NCBI GenBank assembly: GCA_046155605.1
Contig: JBJXFQ010000041.1
Span: 1 to 12,948, forward strand
DNA length: 12,948 nucleotides
Direction: 5' to 3'
Source: JAEUIZ01 sp046155605
GTDB taxonomy: Bacteria; Planctomycetota; Phycisphaerae; Phycisphaerales; UBA1924
Shown here: piece by piece, positions 6,408-12,948 of the stretch
Numbering within the stretch: the stretch's first letter is position 1
Layout: the number at the start of each line of letters is the position of its first letter
Position numbers and translations under genes: made by a program
Notes under the pieces: generated by a model
What the model was told of the DNA's origin: nothing
Seen by the model: the letters and a program-made list of their open reading frames with translations, nothing else
Database searches by the model: none

Positions 6408-7580
6408 TTACGCTACATCCTCCGCCATGATCGGCCAATCCGCGCCCACCGCTCGTCGCAACCGCCGCCCTACCACCTCATCCAGCCGCCACGGCTCAAG
6501 TCCGATCCCCGGCCGCTTGAACGTCACATCCTTCGCCTCCAATCGGTGCCCCTGCGGCAAATCTCCCTTTGCCGTGATCGACTGCCGCGACACCCGCCGA
6601 ACATCCCGCTCGCACGCCAGCACCACCTTCCTCGCCTCGCCCCAGCGACGGTCCTCGCGCATCGGCACGCGCTCTCTTTCGCCCGCCGCCACGCCGCCCG
6701 CCGCCGCTGCGCCGCCGCTCATCCACGCCCGCATCGCGCTCTCGTCCCGCGCCAGCGTCGCATACGTCCGAAACTCCTCCGGCTCCAGCGATGCCGCATG
6801 ATCCGGCCCGGGCAGCGCGCGCGACAGCGTCAGGTGCTTCTCCAGGATCGCCGCCCCCAGCCCCGCCGCCACCGCGCCCGTGTCCACGCCGCGCGTGTGG
6901 TCGCTGTATCCCACCGGCCCGCCGAAGACGCCGCGGATCGCCTCCATCCCGCGGATCGCCGCGTCCTCGTCCGCCGTCGGATAGCAACTCACGCATTGCA
7001 GCATGGCGACTCGCCCGTGTGGCCCCGTCGTCGCGCTCGCCAGCCACCCCGCCGCGCGCGACACCTCGCCGAGGTCCGCCGCGCCCGTGCTCACGATCAT
7101 CGGCTTGCCCGTCGCCAGCAGCGCTCGCAGCAGCGGGCGATGCACGACATCCGGCGACGCCGTCTTGTACGCATCCCACCCGACATCGCCGCCTCCCATC
7201 CGCTCCGCCTCCGCGACCAACTCGACCGAGAACGGCGTCACGATCGCGTGCAGGCCCAGTTCGTGCGCGCGCCCGACGACCTCCGCCATCGCCCCGATCG
7301 GCAACTCCAGCCGCCGCAGCATCTCGCGCGGATCGCGCTCCCCCGCCGACTTCTGATACCCCGCCAGTTCCGACGCCGCGCTCATCAGCAGGTCGGCGCG
7401 AAACAGTTGCAACTTGATCGCGTCGGCCCCGGCCCGCGCCGCCGCCTCCGTCAGTTCCAGGGCGCGCGCCGGCGACCCGTCATGGTTCACCCCGAGTTCG
7501 GCGATCACATACACCGGCGCCGCGCCGTGCGCGCCAACATCGTGCGCGCCCTCGCCAATCTGCCGCACGCCGATCCTCAT
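6408..7580 (-). CDS. neuB: N-acetylneuraminate/legionaminate synthase, NeuB type
   Basis: Encodes 390 residues. NeuB enzymes condense a six-carbon N-acyl amino sugar with phosphoenolpyruvate to give a nine-carbon nonulosonic acid. The TIM-barrel part shows VIAELGVNHDG (25-35), DAIKLQLF (53-60), VTPFS (114-118), YKTASPDV (138-145), MIVSTGAADL (161-170), LQCVSCYPT (194-202), GYSDHTRGVDTG (224-235) and EKHLTLSRALPGPDHAASLEP (247-267, read as two parts). The C-terminal SAF (antifreeze-like) domain covers about 315-388 (ARKVVLACERDVRRVS, KGDLPQGHRLEAKDV). The ATG overlaps the neuA-like TGA by four bases (ATGA), implying translational coupling. An Ala/Gly-rich linker at 288-300 lies before the REDRRWGEARK segment. 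Whether the product is neuraminic, legionaminic or another acid cannot be read from the sequence. Confidence 0.9.
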   Translation of the reverse strand: MRIGVRQIGEGAHDVGAHGAAPVYVIAELGVNHDGSPARALELTEAAARAGADAIKLQLFRADLLMSAASELAGYQKSAGERDPREMLRRLELPIGAMAEVVGRAHELGLHAIVTPFSVELVAEAERMGGGDVGWDAYKTASPDVVHRPLLRALLATGKPMIVSTGAADLGEVSRAAGWLASATTGPHGRVAMLQCVSCYPTADEDAAIRGMEAIRGVFGGPVGYSDHTRGVDTGAVAAGLGAAILEKHLTLSRALPGPDHAASLEPEEFRTYATLARDESAMRAWMSGGAAAAGGVAAGERERVPMREDRRWGEARKVVLACERDVRRVSRQSITAKGDLPQGHRLEAKDVTFKRPGIGLEPWRLDEVVGRRLRRAVGADWPIMAEDVA

Positions 7581-8395
7581 GGCAACCCTCCCGCCATCCG
7601 CGCGCTCAAGGTCGCGTCCGCCACCGCCAGGTCCACCGCCGTATCTATATCTATCACCTCGCCCTCGGCGGTCAGCACGCCGCGGCGATCATGTCCGAAA
7701 AACGAGTGCGACCCGGGCGTGACTCCCGGCACGCGACCGAAAAGCGCCGCCCGCGTCACCACCAGCACGCCGCCGTCGGGGATGTACGCCGGCGGAAGGT
7801 CCTGCCGGCGATACACGCCGTGGTTGAGCACGTCGCCCTCCCACGGGCGCACAAGGCCGGTCGCGGCGTCCACCCGTGCTGTCCACCAGGGGTGGTGCTT
7901 GCCGACGGGCGCGTAACTCTGGACCGAGTCCGCGCCGGCGCGCACAAGCAGGTCCACCGCGCGATCGATCAGCCCCGACGGTCGCACCGGCACATTGCCG
8001 TAGAGAATGACCACGGGCGTGCGCTCATTCGCGTCTCCATGTGCGATCGTCGCGCCACGCGCGGGGTCAATCGCCTCGATCGCGTGGCGGGCGGCATCAT
8101 CGATGCGAGCCGAGTCCGTCGCGAGATCGGCCGGGCGCGCGACGATCTCGATTCCCTCGTCGCGCCCGATTCGGGCCAGTTCCGTGTCGTCGGTCGAGAG
8201 CACGACGCGCGCGACAGTGCGGGCGGCGCGGGCCTCGCGCAGCGTCCAGGCGACGCATGGCAGCCCGGCAACGAGGAGCGCGTTCTTGCTCGGGAGGCCC
8301 TTGCTCCCGCCTCGCGCGAGCACGATCGCCACGGCGGCGCGGCCGGATCGGGCGTGGTCGTCGGCGGGAGAAGTGTGGTGCGCGCCCGGGGGCAT
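7577..8395 (-). CDS. neuA: Acylneuraminate cytidylyltransferase-like (CMP-nonulosonate synthase)
   Basis: Encodes 272 residues from the ATG at 8395; a TTG at 8401 in the same frame is an alternative that would overlap the preceding stop. NeuA enzymes transfer CMP from CTP to a nonulosonic acid. The nucleotide-binding motif AIVLARGGSKGLPSKN is at 23-38, VVLSTDDTELARIG follows at about 66-79, then DSVQSYAPVGKHHPWW, YIPDGGVLVV, and VIDIDTAVDLAVAD near the end, as in the family. The usual LQPTSPLR segment is replaced by LYGNVPVR, a real departure that may affect the nucleotide or sugar site. The first 20 residues are polar and probably disordered. It starts two bases after the maf-like stop and overlaps the neuB-like start by four bases, so the three genes are surely co-transcribed. 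Confidence 0.82.
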   Translation of the reverse strand: MPPGAHHTSPADDHARSGRAAVAIVLARGGSKGLPSKNALLVAGLPCVAWTLREARAARTVARVVLSTDDTELARIGRDEGIEIVARPADLATDSARIDDAARHAIEAIDPARGATIAHGDANERTPVVILYGNVPVRPSGLIDRAVDLLVRAGADSVQSYAPVGKHHPWWTARVDAATGLVRPWEGDVLNHGVYRRQDLPPAYIPDGGVLVVTRAALFGRVPGVTPGSHSFFGHDRRGVLTAEGEVIDIDTAVDLAVADATLSARMAGGLP

Positions 8396-8397
8396 GG

Positions 8398-11300
8398 TCA
8401 AACGCCATGAGGGCTGGCGACGCGGGAGCGACGGTCGAGGGCCGCGCCCTCGGTCGCGCCGAGCCGCCGGATGATGTCGCGCAGCGGCTCGCGTGAGGCG
8501 TCGCCGACAACGCGCTCGGGCGTGAGATCGGCGGGGTCAGAGGGCACGCGGCCGTCGCTGAGCACGAGTACGCGTGAGTGCTTGAGGCGCTGGGCCGCGG
8601 CATCCGGCGGCGCGAGGGGCTCGATCCGCTCGCCCGGGACGGCTCGGGGCATGGGATCGATGACGGCGGCACCGGCCGCGAGCAGCCAGCGATCGAAAAA
8701 GGGCTCGATCTCGGCATAGACGGTGTCGCAGCGGGCGATGCGAGGGACGATCCAGGGCCGGGGCAGGCCGCCCGGCGCGGGCCGCTCGGTGCGCCAGCGG
8801 ACCAGCGATTCGATGTTGGCGCGAACGGTCGCAAAGAGATCGGCACCCATGATCGCGCGGTACGTCTCGGGCGTTTCAGCAGCGAGGTCGATGCTGATGA
8901 CATCGGGGTCGGCATCGATGAGCGCGCGGAGCCGATCCGCATCGCAGGCGAGATCGGTGCGGACATGGACACCTGCGAAGCCGGCCCGCCGCGCGAGGCC
9001 GACGATCCCCGCGAGGTCGGGGTGATGGATCGGATCGCCCGCGCCCGCGAGCGTGAGGACGGCATCGGGGCGGTGCTCGGCGAACTGACGCAGGACGCGA
9101 TCGGCGAGGGCTCGCGTGATGACCGGGCGCTCGATGGAATCGCCCCAGCCGCGAGTCCAGCGTCCACGTTTGCCGCTGGTGGCGCGGCCGGTGCAGAGTT
9201 CGAGGACGAGTTCGCGCGGGGGAAGGCGTTCGAGGCGTACCGCGCCGGAGGCGGCGCGCGAGGCTATGTGCTCGGCACCGGCATTGTCGCCACACTCGGC
9301 GAGGAGGCGTCGGCAGGCCTCGAACCGCGCCGGCGAATCGGGGATGAAACGGCACGGCGCGTCGCGCGCGGCGGGAGCGGGCGTGACACAGGCGGGACGT
9401 GAGATCGGGTCGCTCGCGGGCGCGATCGGGAGATAGCCGAGCATCGATCCGATGGTGGCGAGGACGCCGGCGGAGGCGCGATCGGCCATGTCGCCTAGCA
9501 GTTTGCGCTCGATGACGCAAGCGCCCAGGCCCGGTGCGGCGTGGGCAAAGGTGAGTCGTGTGCCGCGGGTGGTTCGCCAGCGGCGGACAAGATCATCGGC
9601 GATGGCGGGGTCGAGGAGCGCCCAGTCATCGCCGACGAGGAGCGCGGCGTCGATGCCGAGGCGATCGACGACGGGGGCCATGACGGCGGGGACGCAGGCC
9701 TCGTCAAAGACGGTGAGCCCGCCGAGCCCGCCGCGCCAGCATTCGGAAGACCAGAGGCGTCCGATGCCGACGGCGGCGCGCCGCGCGGCGATGAGGCCTG
9801 GATCGGCGTACTCGATCTGTACCGGCGCGTCGGTCGGCAGCGCGCCGAGGAGCGAGCGGGCGTTGGCCACATCCTCGGCGATGAGGACGACGCGCTCGAT
9901 TTCTTTGCAGGCGAGCAGGCGGCGGACGGTGAGCGCGAGCGCGTTCGCGCCGCAATGCAGTGGCTGCGCGAGGTCGCGCGGCGTGCCGAGCCCGCCGCGG
10001 AGCGGATCGACGGCGATGAGGGCGGCGACGCGGGCGGAGGCGCGCGCAACGCCCTCAGTGGAATCCGGCTGCTCCTCGACATCGCGGGTGAGACGCGGGC
10101 CGCCGTCGAGCGCGACGATCGCTGAATCGAGGAGTTTGCCGAGTTGGTCGGCGGCGTCGCCCAGCCAGCGGACGTTCATGGTGTCGCGTTCGATCTGCCG
10201 TTTCTGACGCTCGAGGGGCGCGAGGTCGCCGGCGAGGTCCATGTCGCGGTCGGCCTTGAAGCGTTTCAGCGTGCCGGTCTGGTTGATGTGCTGGACGAGG
10301 GAGAAGGCGGGGTCTTCGCGGACGACCTCGTCGCGGAGGGCATCGACGCGGCGGATGAGGCGATTCACGCGATCGCGGTCTTGCTGCTGCTCGGCCATCT
10401 CGGTGAGGATGGTTTCGGCGGCGCGCGAGGCCTTGCCGACGCGGAAGACGCCCTGGCGGATGTCGCGCGTGCGGGCGCGGAGGGCGACGAGCCGACGCGG
10501 GGCATCGACGGGTGGACGGGCCTCAGGCGTGGGGGTGGCCGAGCCGGGATCGAAGCGGGCGATGGCGTCGCGGAGCGGCATGGCCTCGCAGTGGAGTTTG
10601 GCGACGCCGCCCTCGGTGGCATCGATGACGCGCAGGCCGCGCTCGGCATCGGCGCGGAAGTCGCGCTCAAACTGGACGCGATACGAGTTCATCTGCTCGT
10701 CGGTGTAGACGGGGCGGCCGAGGTGGTCGTTGGTGCGGCAGAGGAACGAACGATGACGGACGATGCGCTGCCATTCCATCATCTCAAGGGTGTTGAACTC
10801 GTTGAGTTCGCTGGCCCAGACGGAGTGGATGGCGGCACCGGCGGCGTAATACTGCCCGTCGGTAAAGCCGAGATCCTGGCCGATCAGGATGACGGGATCG
10901 CAGCCGAGGTGTCGGGCGAGGTAGTAGGCCATGTGGGCGACGGTGGCACCGGGCCGGATCGAGCCCATGGGTCGCGCGAACGCGGGGCCGAGGATCGAAT
11001 CGAGCACGGCGTCGCCCGGGAGGCGCACGGTGCCGGGGAACGAGCCGAGGATCGCTGGATTGGCTTTGGCCTCGGCGACGAGCGTGATGCCGGCGACGAC
11101 CTCGGCGGTCAGGCCTTCATAAAAACGGCGGCTGATCTCGTGATAGTCGAGCGCGGTGACGAAGCGCGGCCGGATGCCGCGGCCCAACAGCGGGCGGAGC
11201 ACGGTCTGCGCGGCGATGGTGACGAAATGATCGGTGATGCCCTCGTGGCGGAGCAGATCGACATTGCGGCGGAGGCTCGGGCCAGCCGAGACGACGATCG

Positions 11301-12069
11301 CGGGTCGGCCGCGGGCGGCGTCGGCGAGGTCGTCGATGCCCGCCGAGATCGCGTAACGATCGACGTTCATCAGTTGGTTGCGGAGCGTGGTCTCGGCCTG
11401 CATCAGCGTCGTGACCAGGGTCGTGCGGACCGCACGGATGACAGTGGCGAGACGGTCGCGGAAGCGAGCGGCATCAGGGCCGAGTCGGGCGGCGGAGACG
11501 GGTGCCTCAACAAACTTGACGCCGATGCCCAGGACGCCCTCCCAGCCGCGGACCGATTCGCTCATCGCGCCGGCGTCGTCGGGATCGGTGAGGATGCAGA
11601 GATTGGGCGCGGCAAGCCAGGCCGAATGATCGATGCGCTCGAGCACGGCACGGAGGAGCGCGAGATCGGGCTCAAACGCGAGAACGAGCGAACGACCCGC
11701 GATGCGCTGGAGCGCGGCGCGGAGGCCGTGGCCAAGCCCGATGCCGACGACGACGGCGCAACCCGTGGCCGCGAGATCGATCGTCGACGCGAGGCGCGAG
11801 GCCTCTTCGACCGGGCGGCGGAGGCTGGCAAGCGCGGTGCGCGTGGGACCGAGGCGGGCGCTCAGGCCCTCGTCGGATTGGACGAACTCGATGTCGGCGC
11901 GAGGGGCCAGGGTGCCAAGGCGGATGGCGAGGGCCGGGTGGCGACGCGCGAGAGCGCCGAGATTGCGCGTGAAGATGGTTTTTGTAGGGGGCGCGAGTTG
12001 TGCGGATGGCGGTGGCACGAAGCGAACCATCGGCACCGGGCCGACAAACCCTCCAAAGATGACATCCAT
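8398..12069 (-). CDS. Maf-like glycosyltransferase fused to nucleotidyltransferase-like and degenerate radical SAM/SPASM domains
   Basis: Encodes about 1223 residues from the ATG at 12069 (AAGGTGA five bases upstream). The open frame continues upstream to 12486, but that extra stretch is a Ser/Ala/Thr-rich shadow of the plus-strand gene there. Residues 33-500 match the Maf/MptE-like family (PF01973), which includes flagellin nonulosonate transferases: GIGLGHGLRAAL (109-120), IVVSAGPSLRRN (258-269), FVTALDYHEIS (303-313), GSIRPGATVAHMA (369-381), ILIGQDLGFTDGQYYAAGA (394-412). Residues 525-650 are charged and helical. Residues 680-880 resemble a nucleotidyltransferase fold (ALALTVRRLLACKEIERVVL; AALLVGDDWALLDP). 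Residues 950-1200 follow a radical-SAM/SPASM pattern (GAGDPIHHPDL, ISIDLAAETPETYRAIMG, LSDGRVPSD) but lack the cluster cysteines. It leads the neuA-neuB-neuC run. The domain order recalls spirochete spiro-SPASM proteins joined to Maf. Confidence 0.8.
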   Translation of the reverse strand: MDVIFGGFVGPVPMVRFVPPPSAQLAPPTKTIFTRNLGALARRHPALAIRLGTLAPRADIEFVQSDEGLSARLGPTRTALASLRRPVEEASRLASTIDLAATGCAVVVGIGLGHGLRAALQRIAGRSLVLAFEPDLALLRAVLERIDHSAWLAAPNLCILTDPDDAGAMSESVRGWEGVLGIGVKFVEAPVSAARLGPDAARFRDRLATVIRAVRTTLVTTLMQAETTLRNQLMNVDRYAISAGIDDLADAARGRPAIVVSAGPSLRRNVDLLRHEGITDHFVTIAAQTVLRPLLGRGIRPRFVTALDYHEISRRFYEGLTAEVVAGITLVAEAKANPAILGSFPGTVRLPGDAVLDSILGPAFARPMGSIRPGATVAHMAYYLARHLGCDPVILIGQDLGFTDGQYYAAGAAIHSVWASELNEFNTLEMMEWQRIVRHRSFLCRTNDHLGRPVYTDEQMNSYRVQFERDFRADAERGLRVIDATEGGVAKLHCEAMPLRDAIARFDPGSATPTPEARPPVDAPRRLVALRARTRDIRQGVFRVGKASRAAETILTEMAEQQQDRDRVNRLIRRVDALRDEVVREDPAFSLVQHINQTGTLKRFKADRDMDLAGDLAPLERQKRQIERDTMNVRWLGDAADQLGKLLDSAIVALDGGPRLTRDVEEQPDSTEGVARASARVAALIAVDPLRGGLGTPRDLAQPLHCGANALALTVRRLLACKEIERVVLIAEDVANARSLLGALPTDAPVQIEYADPGLIAARRAAVGIGRLWSSECWRGGLGGLTVFDEACVPAVMAPVVDRLGIDAALLVGDDWALLDPAIADDLVRRWRTTRGTRLTFAHAAPGLGACVIERKLLGDMADRASAGVLATIGSMLGYLPIAPASDPISRPACVTPAPAARDAPCRFIPDSPARFEACRRLLAECGDNAGAEHIASRAASGAVRLERLPPRELVLELCTGRATSGKRGRWTRGWGDSIERPVITRALADRVLRQFAEHRPDAVLTLAGAGDPIHHPDLAGIVGLARRAGFAGVHVRTDLACDADRLRALIDADPDVISIDLAAETPETYRAIMGADLFATVRANIESLVRWRTERPAPGGLPRPWIVPRIARCDTVYAEIEPFFDRWLLAAGAAVIDPMPRAVPGERIEPLAPPDAAAQRLKHSRVLVLSDGRVPSDPADLTPERVVGDASREPLRDIIRRLGATEGAALDRRSRVASPHGV

Positions 12070-12748
12070 GCTGCTCACCTTGACTCTCGATGCCGCGATC
12101 GCGCAACTTTCAACGTCGGTGCTCGCGCAGGTCGGGCCGAACGGGGTCGTGATCTCGCCCTTGCCGTCGGCACCGGCGTTTGAGCGCTTCGTGCTGATCC
12201 AGCCATGGCCGCTTGTGGGAGTGCTGGCGCTGGCGGGGCTGGCGGTGGCGTTCGCGGTCCGATCAAGGTGGCGCGTCGCGCTCGCCGGCTTGCTGGGCGC
12301 GCTAGCGGGGATGGTGCTGGCGGCGGGGATGATGGTGACGACCGATCGCGAGAAGATCGCCGCGGCCACGCGGGCGCTGGTGGACGCGACGGCGCGGGCG
12401 GACATCGGGGCGCTGGCACCGATGCTGGCGGCGGACGTGAGATTCGTTTCGGAACTGGCGTTGCCGGGGGTTCCGGGAGTGGGCATCGGGCTGGATCGAG
12501 ATCAACTACTCAAGCAGGTGGCCGACAAGTTGGGGCGCGAGTGGACGCTCAAGGAGCACTCGGTGCTCGAGGTGCAATCAACGCTCGACGGGCCGAGCGC
12601 GGGGCGGACACAGGTGCGGGTGCGGGTGGTGCCGGAAGCGACGGGATTCCCGAACGCGTCGTGGTGGCGGATCGACTGGCGCCGGGAAGGGGACGGCACA
12701 TGGCGGGTGATCGGGATCAGGCCGCTGCATGTGCCGATGGTGGGGTAA
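12068..12748 (+). CDS. Membrane-anchored NTF2-like protein
   Basis: Encodes 226 residues from the ATG at 12068; an in-frame ATG at 12059 would add three residues. It is the only plus-strand gene I support. After a polar or signal-like N-terminus (1-45) come two hydrophobic segments, about 49-64 (VGVLALAGLAVAFAV) and 70-92 (VALAGLLGALAGMVLAAG). From 94 onward the sequence follows an NTF2/SnoaL-like fold: a helix with DREKIAAATRALVDATARAD, LAPMLAADVRF, and a closing WWRIDWRREGDGTWRVIGI. The NTF2-like domain should be anchored at the membrane; these domains bind small molecules or serve as interaction modules, and no catalytic residues are evident. No Shine-Dalgarno sequence precedes either start. 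Its start codon shares a CATG with the divergent maf-like gene. A real gene is supported by the clean hydrophobic profile and the NTF2-like ending. Confidence 0.72.
   Translation: MLLTLTLDAAIAQLSTSVLAQVGPNGVVISPLPSAPAFERFVLIQPWPLVGVLALAGLAVAFAVRSRWRVALAGLLGALAGMVLAAGMMVTTDREKIAAATRALVDATARADIGALAPMLAADVRFVSELALPGVPGVGIGLDRDQLLKQVADKLGREWTLKEHSVLEVQSTLDGPSAGRTQVRVRVVPEATGFPNASWWRIDWRREGDGTWRVIGIRPLHVPMVG
12075..12081 (-). promoter_or_regulatory. Ribosome binding site for the maf-like gene start at 12069
   Basis: AAGGTGA lies five bases before the ATG at 12069 on the minus strand. It supports 12069 over the alternative ATG at 12030 and over any start farther upstream within the antisense stretch. 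Confidence 0.5.
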
Positions 12749-12821
12749 GGGGAGACGAGGGGATGTTCGCGATGGCCAGAGAGGCCGGCGAACGGAAGAT
12801 CGCGATTCGACGACGGCGGGA

Positions 12822-12948
12822 CTACGGGCACCCGCCGGCGCAGGCCGCGGCCCACTGGGCCATGTATTGGACCCAATCGGGCGGGGCGGTCTCGCCGTCG
12901 CCGTTGATGTCCGCGCCCGAGGAGCCTGCGGCGTAGTTTTCGTTGAAC
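12822..12948 (-). CDS. C-terminus of a dockerin-tailed secreted protein (partial at right edge)
   Basis: The last 41 codons of a minus-strand gene enter from the right edge and end in TAG at 12824-12822. The residues include GADINGDGETAPPDW followed by VQYMAQWAAACAGGCP. ADINGDG is a calcium-binding EF-hand/dockerin-type loop, followed by the usual short amphipathic helix and a Gly-Cys-Pro end. This resembles planctomycete dockerin-like tails, in a less Cys-rich variant than the two at the left of the window. The body of the protein is outside the window. The gene converges with the NTF2-like gene, 73 bases away; I see no clear terminator between them. Confidence 0.7.
   Translation of the reverse strand, partial: FNENYAAGSSGADINGDGETAPPDWVQYMAQWAAACAGGCP

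Noticed and set aside
6546..7916. Plus-strand open frame of 456 codons across the neuB-like and neuA-like genes
   Set aside because: Arg/His-rich antisense frame with no recognisable motif; the two minus-strand enzymes explain the region.
10144..12183. Long plus-strand open frame of 679 codons opposite the maf-like gene
   Set aside because: Its translation is Gly/Asp/Glu/Ala/Arg-rich and low in complexity, as expected for the antisense of a GC-rich gene. The minus strand shows clear Maf, nucleotidyltransferase-like and radical-SAM-like patterns.
12070..12486. Extension of the maf-like frame upstream to 12486
   Set aside because: The extra 139 residues are Ser/Ala/Thr-rich with no family pattern and lie opposite the NTF2-like gene, whose membrane segments and conserved ending make it the coding strand here.
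12749..12821. Possible terminator between the convergent genes at the right end
   Set aside because: Only a 4-bp self-complementary GGCC pair is visible, with no T-run on either strand.

Overview
The window looks like a piece of a Planctomycetota chromosome, most likely Phycisphaerae. The DNA is GC-rich. At least three genes encode secreted proteins that end in the short Cys-containing dockerin-like tail typical of that group: a pair of blocks of the form NCDxST..P.LNVNDFxCF, or a DxNGDG loop followed by a C-terminal Gly-Cys. All assigned genes are on the minus strand except one small membrane protein near the right end. I see no tRNA, rRNA, CRISPR array, transposase or integrase.

Left part (1-3980): two genes for exported, dockerin-tailed proteins. 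The first (1-2036, continuing past the left edge) encodes a long RCC1-type beta-propeller. Its reading frame is broken three times: once at an 8-bp tandem repeat inside the signal-peptide codons, and twice in the propeller. The second (2428-3438) is an intact protein with a signal peptide, a jelly-roll-like domain and two nearly identical dockerin-like blocks. Each of the two spacers holds a good intrinsic terminator for the gene upstream and a weak candidate promoter.

Middle and right (3981-12069): an HDOD regulator-like gene, then, reading from the right, a tightly packed cluster for nonulosonic (sialic-acid-like) sugar metabolism: maf-like fusion gene, neuA-like CMP-sugar synthase, neuB-like condensing enzyme, neuC-like hydrolysing epimerase. 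The first three are coupled by gaps or overlaps of a few bases. The expected chemistry is: NeuC releases a 2-epimerised amino sugar from its nucleotide, NeuB condenses it with phosphoenolpyruvate to a nine-carbon acid, NeuA activates that acid with CTP, and the Maf-like protein is a candidate to transfer it to a protein, flagellin in the known Maf systems. No flagellin gene is in the window.

The most unusual gene is the maf-like one. It encodes about 1223 residues and joins three parts: a Maf/MptE-like transferase, a nucleotidyltransferase-like domain, and a radical-SAM/SPASM-like domain from which the iron-sulfur cysteines are missing. Its start codon shares a CATG palindrome with the best start of the divergent plus-strand gene (12068-12748), which encodes a two-helix membrane protein with an NTF2-like domain. 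The right edge (12822-12948) holds the end of a third dockerin-tailed protein.
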